A DNA stretch of 46,790 nucleotides from Candidatus Guanabacterium sedimentis (GTDB lineage Bacteria; Acidobacteriota; B3-B38; Guanabaribacteriales; B3-B38): assembly GCA_902505605.1 (NCBI GenBank), contig CABWKN010000035.1, positions 1-46,790 of the forward strand, written 5' to 3'. Under the pieces are notes generated by a model. The model searched no databases and was not told the origin of the DNA. It was given only the letters and a program-made list of their open reading frames with translations. The stretch's first letter is position 1; each line of letters opens with the position of its first letter. The translations under genes and the position numbers were made by a program. Shown in pieces: positions 29,351 through 39,819 of the stretch.

Positions 29351-30274
29351 TTAAACCAGACCCTTTTCTTTAAGGTAGGCTTCGGCTGCTATGGCAGCCG
29401 TGGTGCCGTCGCTCATGGCATTGGTGATCTGCTTGGCTAACTGAAATCGAATATCTCCGGCAGCATAGACCCCCTCTACCGAGGTCGACATCCTATAGTC
29501 GGTCTTAATATAGCCTCTTTCGTCCAGTTGCAGATTCTTGTTGAAAAGATTGCTGTTGGGCACAAATCCAATGTAAACAAATACCCCACTGACCTCAAGG
29601 GGTCTATTTTTGCCTGTCTTCACATTCCTCAGCAAAAGTTTCTCCACTATCTCCTTTCCCTCTATATTTTCTACCACGCTATCCCAGATGACTTCTACCT
29701 TAGGATTCTTGAAAAGCTCCTCTTGCAGCTCCTTTTTAGCTCTTAAGTTCTTCCGGCGGTGAATAAGGTAAATCTTCTGGGCAAATTTACTCAAATATAT
29801 AGCCTCTTGCACCGCGGCATCCCCTCCGCCGACCACGGCGACGGTCTGTTCGGCGAAAAAGGGTCCATCGCAAAGGGCGCAATAAGAAACTCCCTTGCCC
29901 AGAAACTCTTTTTCTCCTGAAACGTCAAGCCACCTTGGCTCGCCTCCCGCTGCCAGAATTACCGCCCCTGCATGGTAGGTATCTTTTGCCGTTTTTACCA
30001 CCTTTGCATTCCTCTCACTGAGAATCTGCTTCACCTCTTCCAGCTTTATATTCGCTCCAAACTTTCGCGCATGTTGTTCCATTCGTTGGGCTAATTCAAG
30101 CCCGGAGATACTGTCAAACCCCGGACAGTTCTCAATCCTCTCGGTATTTAATATCTGACCTCCGGGCATCTTTTTCTCCAGCACCAGGGTATTGAGCTTT
30201 GCCCGGGCACAATACAGCGCAGCCGTAAGACCTGCTGGACCCCCTCCCACAATTATGATGTCGTATCTCTCCAT
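29351..30274 (-). CDS. trxB: Thioredoxin-disulfide reductase
   Basis: 'IIVGGGPAGLTAALYCARA', redox 'CALC', 'VAVVGGGDAAVQEAIYLS', 'GVYAAGDIR'. Confidence 0.95.
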   Translation of the reverse strand: MERYDIIIVGGGPAGLTAALYCARAKLNTLVLEKKMPGGQILNTERIENCPGFDSISGLELAQRMEQHARKFGANIKLEEVKQILSERNAKVVKTAKDTYHAGAVILAAGGEPRWLDVSGEKEFLGKGVSYCALCDGPFFAEQTVAVVGGGDAAVQEAIYLSKFAQKIYLIHRRKNLRAKKELQEELFKNPKVEVIWDSVVENIEGKEIVEKLLLRNVKTGKNRPLEVSGVFVYIGFVPNSNLFNKNLQLDERGYIKTDYRMSTSVEGVYAAGDIRFQLAKQITNAMSDGTTAAIAAEAYLKEKGLV

Positions 30275-30306
30275 CCTCTTCTCTCAAAAAGATTGAAAAA
30301 ACCTAT

Positions 30307-30513
30307 TTAGCTGCCTGACTTCGCCTTAACGAGGATCTCGTATCCCTCTATTTGGACCTCTTCTACTTTGCAATTCTCGCGGGATTCCCGTTGCAGCAAA
30401 TTAGTCTCCTTGGTACACTTCAAGAAAGCCTCTGCGGGATTCGTGGCCACCACCAATCCCCAGCAGGGGTACTTCCCCAAATGGGAGACCACATAAAGTC
30501 TTAAGTCCGACAT
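30307..30513 (-). CDS. Small hypothetical protein
   Basis: 68 aa from ATG 30513: 'MSDLRLYVVSHLGKYPCWGLVVATNPAEAFLKC...'; fills the gap between dcd and trxB on the same strand. Confidence 0.55.
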   Translation of the reverse strand: MSDLRLYVVSHLGKYPCWGLVVATNPAEAFLKCTKETNLLQRESRENCKVEEVQIEGYEILVKAKSGS

Positions 30514-30569
30514 CTTTTCTCCCCTTATCTTTCCCGGAGCTGTTTTTAAATTTAATAAATGGTTAGATT

Positions 30570-31136
30570 CTATTCTGATTCCTTCACCTTCGATAAAATG
30601 ATACCCTCTTGAGCCTGATATATCCCCTTTTTGTCCCGGTATGAGCGCTCGCACTCCTCATCAGCTTCAAAAAATATCACCTGAGCTATCCCCTCGTTGG
30701 CATACAACTTGGCTGGAGAGTGAGAATGATTGGATATCTCCATGGTGATAAAGCCCTCCCATTCGGGCTCCAGGGGGGTAATGTTCAAGAGGATTCCGCA
30801 GCGGGCATAAGTAGACTTGCCCACACAGAGGGTGAACACATTCCGAGGTATCCTGAAGTATTCAACCGACCTTCCCAGGACAAATGAGTGCGGTGGGATA
30901 ATACACAATGTCCCTTCGAAGTCCTTGAAAAAACCGGGTTCTACCGCTTTAGGGTCAACCATTTGCTCCTTGTGGGGGGAGAAAAGCTTGAACTCATCTG
31001 CCAGTCGTATGTCGTATCCATAGGAGGAAAGACCGTAAGATATGACAGCTTGGCTCACCTGGGATGGTGCGAAAGGCTTGATCATATTCTGTTCCAGAGC
31101 CATTTTCTTAATCCAGCGGTCCGACTTTATCCCCAT
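30570..31136 (-). CDS. dcd: dCTP deaminase
   Basis: '[18 protein letters not shown]', '[30 protein letters not shown]', '[17 protein letters not shown]'. Confidence 0.95.
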   Translation of the reverse strand: MGIKSDRWIKKMALEQNMIKPFAPSQVSQAVISYGLSSYGYDIRLADEFKLFSPHKEQMVDPKAVEPGFFKDFEGTLCIIPPHSFVLGRSVEYFRIPRNVFTLCVGKSTYARCGILLNITPLEPEWEGFITMEISNHSHSPAKLYANEGIAQVIFFEADEECERSYRDKKGIYQAQEGIILSKVKESE

Positions 31137-31158
31137 GCTCTTCCTTTCTGGCAAAAGG

Positions 31159-33549
31159 TCAGGAGGACACTCCCCTGCTATCTCTCACAGCAATGCGCCA
31201 CACCTCGTCTATGGTGTCCACAAATTGGAATTCAAGCTCCTTTTTGATTGCTTCGGGTATCTCCTTCAGGTCTTTTTCGTTCCTGGAGGGGAGGATAATG
31301 GTTCTAATGCCCGCCCGCTTAGCCGCCAGCACCTTCTCTTTGATCCCTCCCACTGGCAGAACCTTTCCTCGGAGGGTTATTTCCCCGCTCATGGCAACAT
31401 CTGGTCGCACGGGCTTATCCATCAACAGTGAAAAAAGGGAGGTGGCAATGGTAACCCCAGCGGAGGGACCGTCTTTGGGTATAGAGCCCGCAGGGATGTG
31501 GATGTGGAGGTCGTACTTATCAAAGAAGTCCTCAGCAATTCCCAGGCTATCAGCCCTGGAGCGTATGTAGCTGAGGGCAGCCTCGGCGGATTCCTTCATA
31601 ACATCACCCAACTGCCCGGTGAGCTTGAGGGATTTTTTCCCTCGCATCCTGGTAGATTCCACAAATACAATATCCCCTCCGCTTGGAGTCCAGGCGACTC
31701 CAACAGCTACCCCGGGGACATTGGTTCGCTCGGCTGTTTCCGAGAAGAACCTTATCGGTCCCAGAAAATCGGAAACATTATCGGCGGTAATCCGTACCTT
31801 ATCTACCTTGCCTATGGCTGCATTCTTGGCTATTTTGCGACAGATAGAAGCTATCTCCCGCTCCAGATTGCGGAGTCCTGCTTCGCGGGTGTAATCCCTT
31901 ATTATGGCAATAACAGCTTCATCGCCGAACTCTATATGGTTGCTCTTCAGCCCATGGGCTTCCAGTTGTCTGGGTATGAGGAACTGCCTGGCTATCATCA
32001 GCTTCTCCTCCTGTGTATAACCCGGCAGCTCTGAGACTTCCATTCTGTCCCTGAGGGCGGGGGGAATGGGGTCTAGCAAATTAGCGGTAGTGATAAACAG
32101 CACCTTGGATAGGTTAAAGGGTACCTCCAGATAGTGGTCGGAGAAGGAGAAGTTCTGCTCCGGGTCGAGCACTTCCAAAAGGGCAGCCGCAGGGTCTCCG
32201 CGAAAGTCAGCTCCCAGTTTGTCAATCTCATCGAGCATGAAGACTGGATTGGAGGACTCCGCCTTTCTTATCCACTGAATAATCCTCCCCGGTAGGGCGC
32301 CGATGTATGTTCTGCGATGACCCCGAACTTCCGCTTCGTCTCTTATCCCTCCCAGAGAGAGGCGGATAAACTTCCTTCCCATAGCCCGGGCGATAGAACG
32401 TCCCAGGGAGGTCTTTCCGGTACCAGGGGGTCCCACAAAGCAGAGGATGGGTCCTTTCACATCTGGCTTCAGCTTTCTGACCGCCAGATACTCCAGAATT
32501 CTCTCCTTAACCTTTTCCAGATTGTAATGGTCCTCGTCCAGGACCTTCTGGGCCTGCTCGATATTGAGATTGTCCTCGGTAAAGACCGACCAGGGAAGAG
32601 AGACCAGCCAATCGAGATAGGTTCGCGACACAGTATACTCAGCAGAAGCGGGTGTCATCTTTTCCAACCGGCTAAGCTCCTTGATAACTTCGCTCTCCAC
32701 CTCTGGGGGCATTTTCGCTTTCCTTATCTTCTTCTTGAACTCCTGAATCTCCATTGCTCGCTCATCTCCTACTCCAAGTTCCTTCTGGATAGCTTTTAGC
32801 TGCTGGCGGAGGAAAAACTCTCGCTGGGCTTGACTCACCTCGCTCTCGATCTGGGACTGGATGCGAGAGCCCATCTTGAGAATCTCCAGCTCTTTGCTGA
32901 GCAGGAGGGTCACCTTCTCCAGCCTTTCCTTCACCTCAGGGGTTTCCAGAACCACCTGCTTATCGGGGAGTTTGGATTCCAGATTGGATATCACAAAATC
33001 AGCCAGCCTACCCGGCTCTTTGATGTTAAGCACAGCAATCTTCGTTTCATCGGGGAGGCTGGGATTAAGTGAGATATAATTGGAGAACTGATTAACCACA
33101 TTCTTCATCAGGGCTTCTAACTCGTCAGAGACGATTAAAATATCGTAAAAGGGCTCTACCTCAGCTGTCATATAGGGCTCGATCTGAAGAAACTTCTTGA
33201 TTTTTATCCGCCTTAGCCCTTGAATAATTATCCTTTCCGTGTTGTCGGGAAATTTCAGCATCTTTAACACCACAGCAGCAGCACCCACCTGATAGAGGTC
33301 TTTGGGTTTCGGCTCTTCGATTTTGGGGTCTTTTTGAGCGACCACTCCCAGAAGCTTGTCCTTCACGAGGATATCGTCCAAGAGCTTGATCGAGCTTCGT
33401 CTGGAAATTATCAAGGGAAGAACAAGAAAAGGGTACACCACAACTTCCCTTAAAGGGAGTATGGGCAACACAGAGGGAATCTCTATCTGTTCGCCCTCCT
33501 TATCTCCATTTTTCATCTTTTCCAAGATGTCTTTCATTTCATCGCTCAT
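31159..33549 (-). CDS. lon: Endopeptidase La (Lon protease)
   Basis: '[13 protein letters not shown]', Walker A '[15 protein letters not shown]', catalytic '[15 protein letters not shown]', '[15 protein letters not shown]'. Confidence 0.98.
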   Translation of the reverse strand: MSDEMKDILEKMKNGDKEGEQIEIPSVLPILPLREVVVYPFLVLPLIISRRSSIKLLDDILVKDKLLGVVAQKDPKIEEPKPKDLYQVGAAAVVLKMLKFPDNTERIIIQGLRRIKIKKFLQIEPYMTAEVEPFYDILIVSDELEALMKNVVNQFSNYISLNPSLPDETKIAVLNIKEPGRLADFVISNLESKLPDKQVVLETPEVKERLEKVTLLLSKELEILKMGSRIQSQIESEVSQAQREFFLRQQLKAIQKELGVGDERAMEIQEFKKKIRKAKMPPEVESEVIKELSRLEKMTPASAEYTVSRTYLDWLVSLPWSVFTEDNLNIEQAQKVLDEDHYNLEKVKERILEYLAVRKLKPDVKGPILCFVGPPGTGKTSLGRSIARAMGRKFIRLSLGGIRDEAEVRGHRRTYIGALPGRIIQWIRKAESSNPVFMLDEIDKLGADFRGDPAAALLEVLDPEQNFSFSDHYLEVPFNLSKVLFITTANLLDPIPPALRDRMEVSELPGYTQEEKLMIARQFLIPRQLEAHGLKSNHIEFGDEAVIAIIRDYTREAGLRNLEREIASICRKIAKNAAIGKVDKVRITADNVSDFLGPIRFFSETAERTNVPGVAVGVAWTPSGGDIVFVESTRMRGKKSLKLTGQLGDVMKESAEAALSYIRSRADSLGIAEDFFDKYDLHIHIPAGSIPKDGPSAGVTIATSLFSLLMDKPVRPDVAMSGEITLRGKVLPVGGIKEKVLAAKRAGIRTIILPSRNEKDLKEIPEAIKKELEFQFVDTIDEVWRIAVRDSRGVSS

Positions 33550-33612
33550 AACACAGCTCCTCTGGGAAGCTCTGCATTAACATCCTGGTATAAGAGGTGT
33601 TCTGGTGGCGCC

Positions 33613-34056
33613 TCAATCTGTAATTATCTCTATCTTTTCATTCCTTCCCTTGCGCAGTTTAGTAAGGGTTATTTGCAAAAAGCCCCGCCGATACATGGCC
33701 GAAATCCTGTCCTTGTCAACCTGAACGGGGATGACAACCGACCGCTCAAAATTGCCAAAATCTATCTCCATCTGGTGCAATCGAACCTTGGGGGTGGAGG
33801 TCATATCCCGGCGAGTTCCCACTATGCGGAGGGAATCGCCGTCAAAAGTTACCTCAATCTCTTCCTTAGTAACGCCAGCGAGGTCTACCATAACTATGAT
33901 CTCATTGGCAGTCTCATAAACGTCGACGGCGGGCTTCCATTTATTGCTCAAGGGAAGACGAAATAACCCAGGAGTAAGCCTTCTGGATGTGGATTCAAAG
34001 AAGTCTTCAAACTTCTTGTGAAGCTCCCAAAAATCTTCTTCAAATTTACCTTTCAT
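33613..34056 (-). CDS. Hsp20/alpha-crystallin family small heat-shock protein
   Basis: 'KPAVDVYETANEIIVMVDLAGVTKEEIEVTFDGDSLRIVGTR...FGNFERSVVIPVQVD'. Confidence 0.95.
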   Translation of the reverse strand: MKGKFEEDFWELHKKFEDFFESTSRRLTPGLFRLPLSNKWKPAVDVYETANEIIVMVDLAGVTKEEIEVTFDGDSLRIVGTRRDMTSTPKVRLHQMEIDFGNFERSVVIPVQVDKDRISAMYRRGFLQITLTKLRKGRNEKIEIITD

Positions 34057-34208
34057 AAGCCTTTTTACTTATCGGCAATCATCATGCTGAGAATTTAATT
34101 GTCGCTGAGGCTCTTGTATTTCAGCCTTAAAATCTACTCAAAAAGCTCAAAAGTATCGGGAGGTCTTCCTAAAAAATCTTCCCTCTTAAACTTAAAATTA
34201 ATTGGGAA

Positions 34209-34237
34209 GAAAAATGGGTCACTTAGGCCCATTTTAA
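34209..34237 (-). terminator. Rho-independent terminator after the Rrf2 regulator gene
   Basis: AAAATGGG (34211-34218) - 9 nt loop - CCCATTTT (34228-34235); minus strand continues into TTTCTTCCC. Lies between the Rrf2 stop and hsp20 start. Confidence 0.6.
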
Positions 34238-34299
34238 GAAAACCCCCCGGTTTATGGGCTTTTATTATCTACTTTTTGGTTTATACTTGGAATCCCTTC

Positions 34300-34704
34300 C
34301 TATGCCTGCTGGCTGAAATCTGCCAAAGTTGTATTTACCAGAACATCGGTCAGATTCTGCTGGGCTTTGCTCCAGACCTGCTTTATGCCACAACTGCTTT
34401 CGCATTCGCATTTATAATCATCGCTGAGACATCTATTAATAGCTAATGGACCGTTAATTGCTTCGAGAACATCTAAGAAATTGATCTCTCTGGCTGGCTT
34501 GGCGAGCAAGAACCCTCCCTGGGAACCCCGATGAGACCTCACCAGTCCTTCTTTCATCAGATGTAACAGAATTTTGGCTAAAAATTGCTTCGGAATTTTC
34601 GTTTTCTTGGAAATTTCCCGCAGAACCACAGGGCGATTTACTGGCTGAGAAGAGAGGTAGAGCAATGCTCGAAAGCCATATTCTACCTTTCTGGTTATTT
34701 TCAT
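34300..34704 (-). CDS. Rrf2 family transcriptional regulator with Cys cluster
   Basis: 'MKITRKVEYGFRALLYLSSQP', 'HLMKEGLVRSHRGSQGGFLLAKPAREI', 'CLSDDYKCECESSC'. Confidence 0.93.
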   Translation of the reverse strand: MKITRKVEYGFRALLYLSSQPVNRPVVLREISKKTKIPKQFLAKILLHLMKEGLVRSHRGSQGGFLLAKPAREINFLDVLEAINGPLAINRCLSDDYKCECESSCGIKQVWSKAQQNLTDVLVNTTLADFSQQA

Positions 34705-34739
34705 AGATGCTTCTCTATAGATAATCAGCTTTTTATCAT

Positions 34740-36044
34740 TTATTTAGTAGACTTAGTGTTATCCTTTTTTATTTCCCTCTGACTGTCCATTTTTATAGAG
34801 CAGAACTTTCCGCACATGCTGCACACCTTATCTATGTATGTTTCACTCTGTCTCCTCATCTCACGGGCACGCTGCGGATCGATAGCCAGTTTATACATCC
34901 CTTCCCAGTCTAAGGCTTTTCTTTTTCCAGACATATCCTCGTCGAGCTCTTTTGCACCTTTTACCCCTTTGACCACATCGCCACAATGAGCGGCAATCCT
35001 GGCGGCAGTGACCCCCTCCCTCACATCTTCTACCGTTGGCAATCGCAGATGCTCTGCAGGGGTGACATAACAGAGGAAATCGGCTCCCGCCGCTGCAGCT
35101 ATTGCTCCTCCGATAGCGGCGGTGATGTGGTCGTAGCCGGGGGCAATATCAATAGGCAAGGGACCCAACACATAGAATGGAGCCCCTCGGCATAGGGCTT
35201 TCTCCAGCTGTACATTAAGAACTATCTGATCCAGAGGGATGTGTCCGGGACCTTCAATCATCACCTGGACATCCTGGTCAAAGGCGTAGCGGGCTAATTC
35301 TCCCAGGGTCACCAGTTCCTGAACCTGGCAGCGGTCGGTGGCATCGGCTATCGCTCCCGGGCGAAGACCATCTCCCAGGCTCAAGGTCACATCATAGTTT
35401 CTGGCTATTTCCACCAGCCGCCCAAAATCCTGGTAGAGAGGATTTTCACGGTCGTGACGCTTCATCCAGTGGATAAGAAAAGCGCCACCCCGGCTGACTA
35501 CACCTCCTATTCTTCCTTGTTTCTCCAGCCTCTCCACCGAGTCGCGGGTGACCCCGCAGTGGACGGTGATGAAGTCAACCCCCTGCTGAGCGTGCTTTTC
35601 TATTACGGAAAAGATGTCATTGGGGGTAATCTCACCATAGGGTTCCCCCCGGCAAGCAAACTCCACCATTACCTGATAAATAGGGACAGTCCCCACCATT
35701 AAGGGTGAGTGTTTCAATATCTCCTGTCGAATGGCATCGAGGTCTCCACCAGTGCTCAGGTCCATAACAGAATCTGCTTTGGCTTCTATCGCTGCTTTTA
35801 ACTTTTCCAGTTCTTCTTCCATGAGGTTGTGGACTTCCGATGTTCCAAAATTGGCATTCACCTTGGTTTTCAAACCTTTGCCTATTCCTCGTGGGTTGAA
35901 CTTGCGGTTAATGTTTTTGGGTATTACTATGCTCCCTTTGGCAACTCCTTCAGCTATTACTTCGGGCTCCAGATGCTCGTCCTCAGCAACCTGCCTCATT
36001 TCTTCGGTGATTATCGCTCTTTTAGCCTGAGCTAATTGAGTCAT
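34740..36044 (-). CDS. thiC: Phosphomethylpyrimidine synthase ThiC (short form)
   Basis: '[23 protein letters not shown]', '[40 protein letters not shown]', C-terminal '[11 protein letters not shown]'. Confidence 0.96.
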   Translation of the reverse strand: MTQLAQAKRAIITEEMRQVAEDEHLEPEVIAEGVAKGSIVIPKNINRKFNPRGIGKGLKTKVNANFGTSEVHNLMEEELEKLKAAIEAKADSVMDLSTGGDLDAIRQEILKHSPLMVGTVPIYQVMVEFACRGEPYGEITPNDIFSVIEKHAQQGVDFITVHCGVTRDSVERLEKQGRIGGVVSRGGAFLIHWMKRHDRENPLYQDFGRLVEIARNYDVTLSLGDGLRPGAIADATDRCQVQELVTLGELARYAFDQDVQVMIEGPGHIPLDQIVLNVQLEKALCRGAPFYVLGPLPIDIAPGYDHITAAIGGAIAAAAGADFLCYVTPAEHLRLPTVEDVREGVTAARIAAHCGDVVKGVKGAKELDEDMSGKRKALDWEGMYKLAIDPQRAREMRRQSETYIDKVCSMCGKFCSIKMDSQREIKKDNTKSTK

Positions 36045-36185
36045 TATTCTCTCCTAAGCTAAATTTTCTCATAAATCAAATATAAAGCTCTTGAGGCATA
36101 AATTCAAGATAGTTTCCTCTTTTATTATAATGCAATCTTCCACCCTCTTCCAGTCAAAATATTTAACTCCTATAAGGGATTTACT

Positions 36186-36407
36186 TTATCGGCGGCAGGT
36201 AGCGCACGAGGTGAGAGAACAGGAATTGCAGCTATTACTGGGAGAAGAGGAGGTAAAGCCTTTATCGCTTTTAAAAGCAAACGTGGAGAGGAGCTTCTCT
36301 ACTTTTCGGCTCCTGCATTTAGGACAGGAAATGGTAATCTCTCTTTTCAATACCAACTTCTCAAATTTATTTCCACAGGAAAGACAACTATATTCAAATA
36401 TAGGCAT
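36186..36407 (-). CDS. FmdB-type zinc ribbon protein
   Basis: 'MPIFEYSCLSCGNKFEKL...ISCPKCRSRKVEKLLSTFAF'. Confidence 0.9.
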   Translation of the reverse strand: MPIFEYSCLSCGNKFEKLVLKREITISCPKCRSRKVEKLLSTFAFKSDKGFTSSSPSNSCNSCSLTSCATCRR

Positions 36408-36461
36408 AATAAGTTAAGCTCTCTCGTTTAAGGAGTAAAAAATCTTCTTTTTTTCTCTCCC

Positions 36462-37400
36462 TTAAATCTCTTCGCCCGCATCTTTCAGGAGCTGGTTCCA
36501 TATCCGATCAACTTCGACCTGGATGCTTTCCAGCAGCTCCTCATTTTCGGGTCGGAGCAGATGCTTAAACCTCCCCTGATCTTTAAACCATTCTACCACG
36601 GGTATTTTCTTCCTGGGCTTATAGGTGATGCGCACCACGCCGCTTTCCACCTCATAAAGAGGCCAGAAGCAGCTGTCCACTGCTCGCTGGACAAACTCCA
36701 GCCCCCTTGCGGGGTCGGCATGCCAACCGGTGGGACAGTTGCACAGCACATTAATAAACGCAGGACCCTCTATCTCGAATGCCCGGTAAGCCTTCTTCAT
36801 CAGGTCCAACCACTTGGAAGGAGCAGCCTGAGCTGTATAAGGGATATGGTGAGCTGCCATGATGCGGGTGAGGTCTTTGCGTAACTGTTGTTTCCCCTGA
36901 AGCACTTTCCCCACCTCGGATGTGGTTGTTCGGGCACCCGTAGGGGTTGCGCTGGAGCGCTGCCCACCGGTATTCATATACCCTTCGTTATCGAGGCAGA
37001 CATAGACGATATTGTGTCCCCGCTCAGCCGCACCGGAAAGGGCCTGGAAGCCTATGTCGTAAGTTCCTCCATCACCCCCGAAGGCCAGGAACTTTATCTT
37101 CCTTTCCTTGGGTATCTCTCCTCTTCTTACCTTTGCCCGATACATACTCTCCAAACCAGCTATGGTGGAGGCTGCATTGGGGAACGCGGAGTGAATCCAG
37201 GGGACCTTCCAGGAGGATTGGGGAAAGGTTCCCGTGCATATCTCCAAACAACCAGTGGCATTGGCTATTACCACTGGCTCCTCAAAGGACGCCATTATCT
37301 GCCTGACAGTGAGGGCTATACCACAGCCTGGGCACATCTTATGCCCTTGAGCTAAACGCTCTTCTCTGGTGGCAATATCTTTCAATTTGAAGCTGACCAT
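36462..37400 (-). CDS. porB: Pyruvate (2-oxoacid):ferredoxin oxidoreductase, beta subunit
   Basis: 'GHKMCPGCGIALTVRQIMA', 'FGGDGGTYDIGFQALSGAAERGHNIVYVCLDNEGYMNTGGQRSSATP' TPP-binding region. Confidence 0.95.
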   Translation of the reverse strand: MVSFKLKDIATREERLAQGHKMCPGCGIALTVRQIMASFEEPVVIANATGCLEICTGTFPQSSWKVPWIHSAFPNAASTIAGLESMYRAKVRRGEIPKERKIKFLAFGGDGGTYDIGFQALSGAAERGHNIVYVCLDNEGYMNTGGQRSSATPTGARTTTSEVGKVLQGKQQLRKDLTRIMAAHHIPYTAQAAPSKWLDLMKKAYRAFEIEGPAFINVLCNCPTGWHADPARGLEFVQRAVDSCFWPLYEVESGVVRITYKPRKKIPVVEWFKDQGRFKHLLRPENEELLESIQVEVDRIWNQLLKDAGEEI

Positions 37401-37415
37401 CTTATTTCTCCTTCC

Positions 37416-38615
37416 TTACTCTCTCAAGTTGAGGAAATCTACCAATTTTCCTCGTTCGCCGGTTCTGGCAATTTCACGGAGCCGAAGGTAAACATCCTTG
37501 ATATGTTTTAAGGGCAAGTCTTTTCCGCCGAGACCATAGATGTAATTTATGACCTGGGGAGGAGACTTTTCTTCGTAAAGAGCAGTTCTCACTTCAAGAA
37601 AGAGGGGTCCACCCTGGGCTCCCCCGGTTCCACATCGGTCCAAAACAGCTACGCTTTTCGTCCGGGAGAGGCTCTTGGCTACCTCGTCAGCGGGGAAGGG
37701 GCGAAAAGCTCGAATCTTCAATAGACCAGCCGCTATACCTTCTTCTCTCAGCTGATCAATCGCACCTTTGACGCTGCCTGCAGTAGCGCTCATCACCACA
37801 ATGGCATATTCAGTATCTTCCATCCGATATTCCTCTACCAGGCCATAATACCTTCCCGTGAGATCTCCATATTCCTTTCCTATTTGCGTGATCACCTCGG
37901 GGGCATTAATTATCCCCACTAACTGGCTTCTTTTGTGTTCCATATAATAATCGGGTCTATCGGCCGCTCCATAGAGGACCGGATTATCAATGTCAAGCAT
38001 CGGATACGAGGGGATATGTTCGCCGATAAACTTTTTGACCAGCTTATCCGGCTCAACTATCAAGGTCTCCACCATATGGGAGGTCTGAAAGCCATCTATA
38101 GCTACCAGCACCGGGGTGCGAACATTGGGATTCTCCGCAATCCTGAATGCCTGAATGGTGTTATCATAAGCCTCCTGGCAGTTCTCGGAATAGAGATGGA
38201 TCCACCCCATATCTCGCATGGCCATGGTGTCGCTGTGGTCTCCATGGATATTTAATGGTGAGTTCAGGGCTCGATTGGCAATTGCCATCACCAGAGGAAG
38301 CCGAAGCCCTGAAGCTACTCCCAGTACTTCGAACATATAAGCCAGCCCTTGCGAGCCGGTAACCGTCATCACTCTTCCACCTCCGGCAGCTGCTCCGACG
38401 CAGGCGCTCATGGCACTGTGCTCGCTCTCGGTGGCCACAAACTCGGTATCCACCAGCCCATCGGCAACAAAGCGAGCGAAGGCTTCCACGACCTGGGTGG
38501 AAGGAGTAATGGGATAAGCAGCTACCACATGGGGATTGATCTGGCGCATAGCCTCGGCGATGGCATCGTCTCCCATCAGGAAGACCCTCCTTTTCTTGGA
38601 TTTCGTTTCTTCCAT
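37416..38615 (-). CDS. porA: Pyruvate (2-oxoacid):ferredoxin oxidoreductase, alpha subunit
   Basis: 'VVAAYPITPSTQVVEAFARFVADGLVDTEFVATESEHSAMSACVGAAAGGGRVMTVTGSQGLAYM'. Confidence 0.95.
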   Translation of the reverse strand: MEETKSKKRRVFLMGDDAIAEAMRQINPHVVAAYPITPSTQVVEAFARFVADGLVDTEFVATESEHSAMSACVGAAAGGGRVMTVTGSQGLAYMFEVLGVASGLRLPLVMAIANRALNSPLNIHGDHSDTMAMRDMGWIHLYSENCQEAYDNTIQAFRIAENPNVRTPVLVAIDGFQTSHMVETLIVEPDKLVKKFIGEHIPSYPMLDIDNPVLYGAADRPDYYMEHKRSQLVGIINAPEVITQIGKEYGDLTGRYYGLVEEYRMEDTEYAIVVMSATAGSVKGAIDQLREEGIAAGLLKIRAFRPFPADEVAKSLSRTKSVAVLDRCGTGGAQGGPLFLEVRTALYEEKSPPQVINYIYGLGGKDLPLKHIKDVYLRLREIARTGERGKLVDFLNLRE

Positions 38616-38696
38616 AGTTCCTTTTTCCATCGGTTATTCTCCAGCTTTTCGAAATTTAAGGTTAACAGCCCGGATTTTTCAATCCGAGCATTTCTG

Positions 38697-38996
38697 TTAG
38701 GCTACCTCCTCAGAGATAATTTCCAGCGATTTAGGCTTGGTGGGGCACACTTCTACGCAAATGCCGCAGACCTTGCAGTGATAATTATCTATCCCTATCA
38801 CTTTGCTATCCTCAACCTTGATGGAAGCGTCGGGACAGTTAATCCAACACAGAAGACAATGAGTGCAGGTATCCTCATTCCATACCAAACGGTTGGGGTT
38901 CCAATCCCCGGTCTGGGTTTCTGACGAATTTCCCATATCCAGTATGAGCCCACCTATCGGTAGCTCCTGCCATTTCTTAAGCTTCTCTTTTTTCAT
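38697..38996 (-). CDS. porD: Pyruvate:ferredoxin oxidoreductase, delta (2[4Fe-4S] ferredoxin) subunit
   Basis: 'CTHCLLCWINCPDASIKV' and 'CKVCGICVEVCPTKPKSLE'. Confidence 0.94.
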   Translation of the reverse strand: MKKEKLKKWQELPIGGLILDMGNSSETQTGDWNPNRLVWNEDTCTHCLLCWINCPDASIKVEDSKVIGIDNYHCKVCGICVEVCPTKPKSLEIISEEVA

Positions 38997-39565
38997 GCTT
39001 GTTTCACCTCCTCGTAGCCCCGTTTGGCAGCTTTCAGGTTTCCTTCGATTATCTTAGAAGTGAATTTCTTACCCATTAGGGCTCGGAATTTTTCGTTAAA
39101 GTTATCAATATCAGCCAGATTGGTGACCTTCACCAGGGCACCTAACATAGGGGTATTAGGGATGTCTACTCCAATCTCGTCAAGGGCTATTTTGCTTCCG
39201 TCGAGGACATAAAACCTTCTTTCTCCTATATTAAGCTTCTGGCGCAATTCGTCCTGCTGGCGATTGGAATTGATGATAACAATGGCATTCGGGGGCGCCC
39301 CTTCGCACACATCCACCGTTCGGAGGAGTGTCTGGTCTAATACTAAGATCAGCTGAGGCTCCTCAATTCGGCTATGGATACGAATGGGACTATCGCTGAT
39401 GCGGTCGAAAGCTTCCACCGGGGCTCCTCTCTTCTCGGCACCGTATTCGGGATACGCCTGGGTGTATTTTCCCAATTCGCCAAGAATCTGGGCCAAGTTG
39501 TTTGCCGCCATTACTGCCCCCTGTCCAGCACGGCCATGCCATCGAATTTCTAATACCTTACTCAT
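38993..39565 (-). CDS. porG: Pyruvate:ferredoxin oxidoreductase, gamma subunit
   Basis: 'LEIRWHGRAGQGAVMAANNLAQILGELGKYTQAYPEYGAEKRGAPVEAFDRIS'; ATG 39565 preceded by GGAGGAGA; overlaps porD by 4 nt. Confidence 0.94.
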   Translation of the reverse strand: MSKVLEIRWHGRAGQGAVMAANNLAQILGELGKYTQAYPEYGAEKRGAPVEAFDRISDSPIRIHSRIEEPQLILVLDQTLLRTVDVCEGAPPNAIVIINSNRQQDELRQKLNIGERRFYVLDGSKIALDEIGVDIPNTPMLGALVKVTNLADIDNFNEKFRALMGKKFTSKIIEGNLKAAKRGYEEVKQA

Positions 39566-39611
39566 ATCTTCTCCTCCTGCCTTAATACCTGAAAATAACA
39601 CTCAAAATAAT

Positions 39612-39633
39612 AAAAGGGCATTAAAACCCTTTT
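39612..39633 (-). terminator. Hairpin between iscU and porG (terminator or leader attenuator)
   Basis: Minus strand AAAAGGG-TTTTAATG-CCCTTTT followed by ATTATTTT; 47 nt upstream of the porG ATG. Confidence 0.5.
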
Positions 39634-39819
39634 CAGAACTCTTAACCACGCTTTTAATCAATACTTCAATTGTTTAAATAATAGCAGCCTCTTGCTCACA
39701 CTATGCTCTAAAAAGCTTAATATTATAGCACAGATTTTTGCAACTGCCTAATAAATTAAAGCTGTCATAAAAATCTATATCATTCCCCTGAGTAAATTTA
39801 TCTGCCGCTGGGGGGGTGT

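Noticed and set aside
31498-32034. 178 aa plus-strand ORF and other ORFs over lon
   Set aside because: Fully antisense to the well-conserved Lon protease; no recognisable protein.
34057-34299. CIRCE-type heat-shock operator upstream of hsp20
   Set aside because: No TTAGCACTC-N9-GAGTGCTAA-like inverted repeat; the only clear inverted repeat looks like the Rrf2 terminator.
36045-36185. Possible TPP riboswitch upstream of thiC
   Set aside because: The minus-strand leader lacks the expected CUGAGA-type conserved segments; no thi-box visible.
36888-37355. 155 aa plus-strand ORF
   Set aside because: Antisense to porB; no family resemblance.
38349-38924. 191 aa plus-strand ORF spanning porA/porD
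   Set aside because: Crosses two real genes in antisense; no domain.
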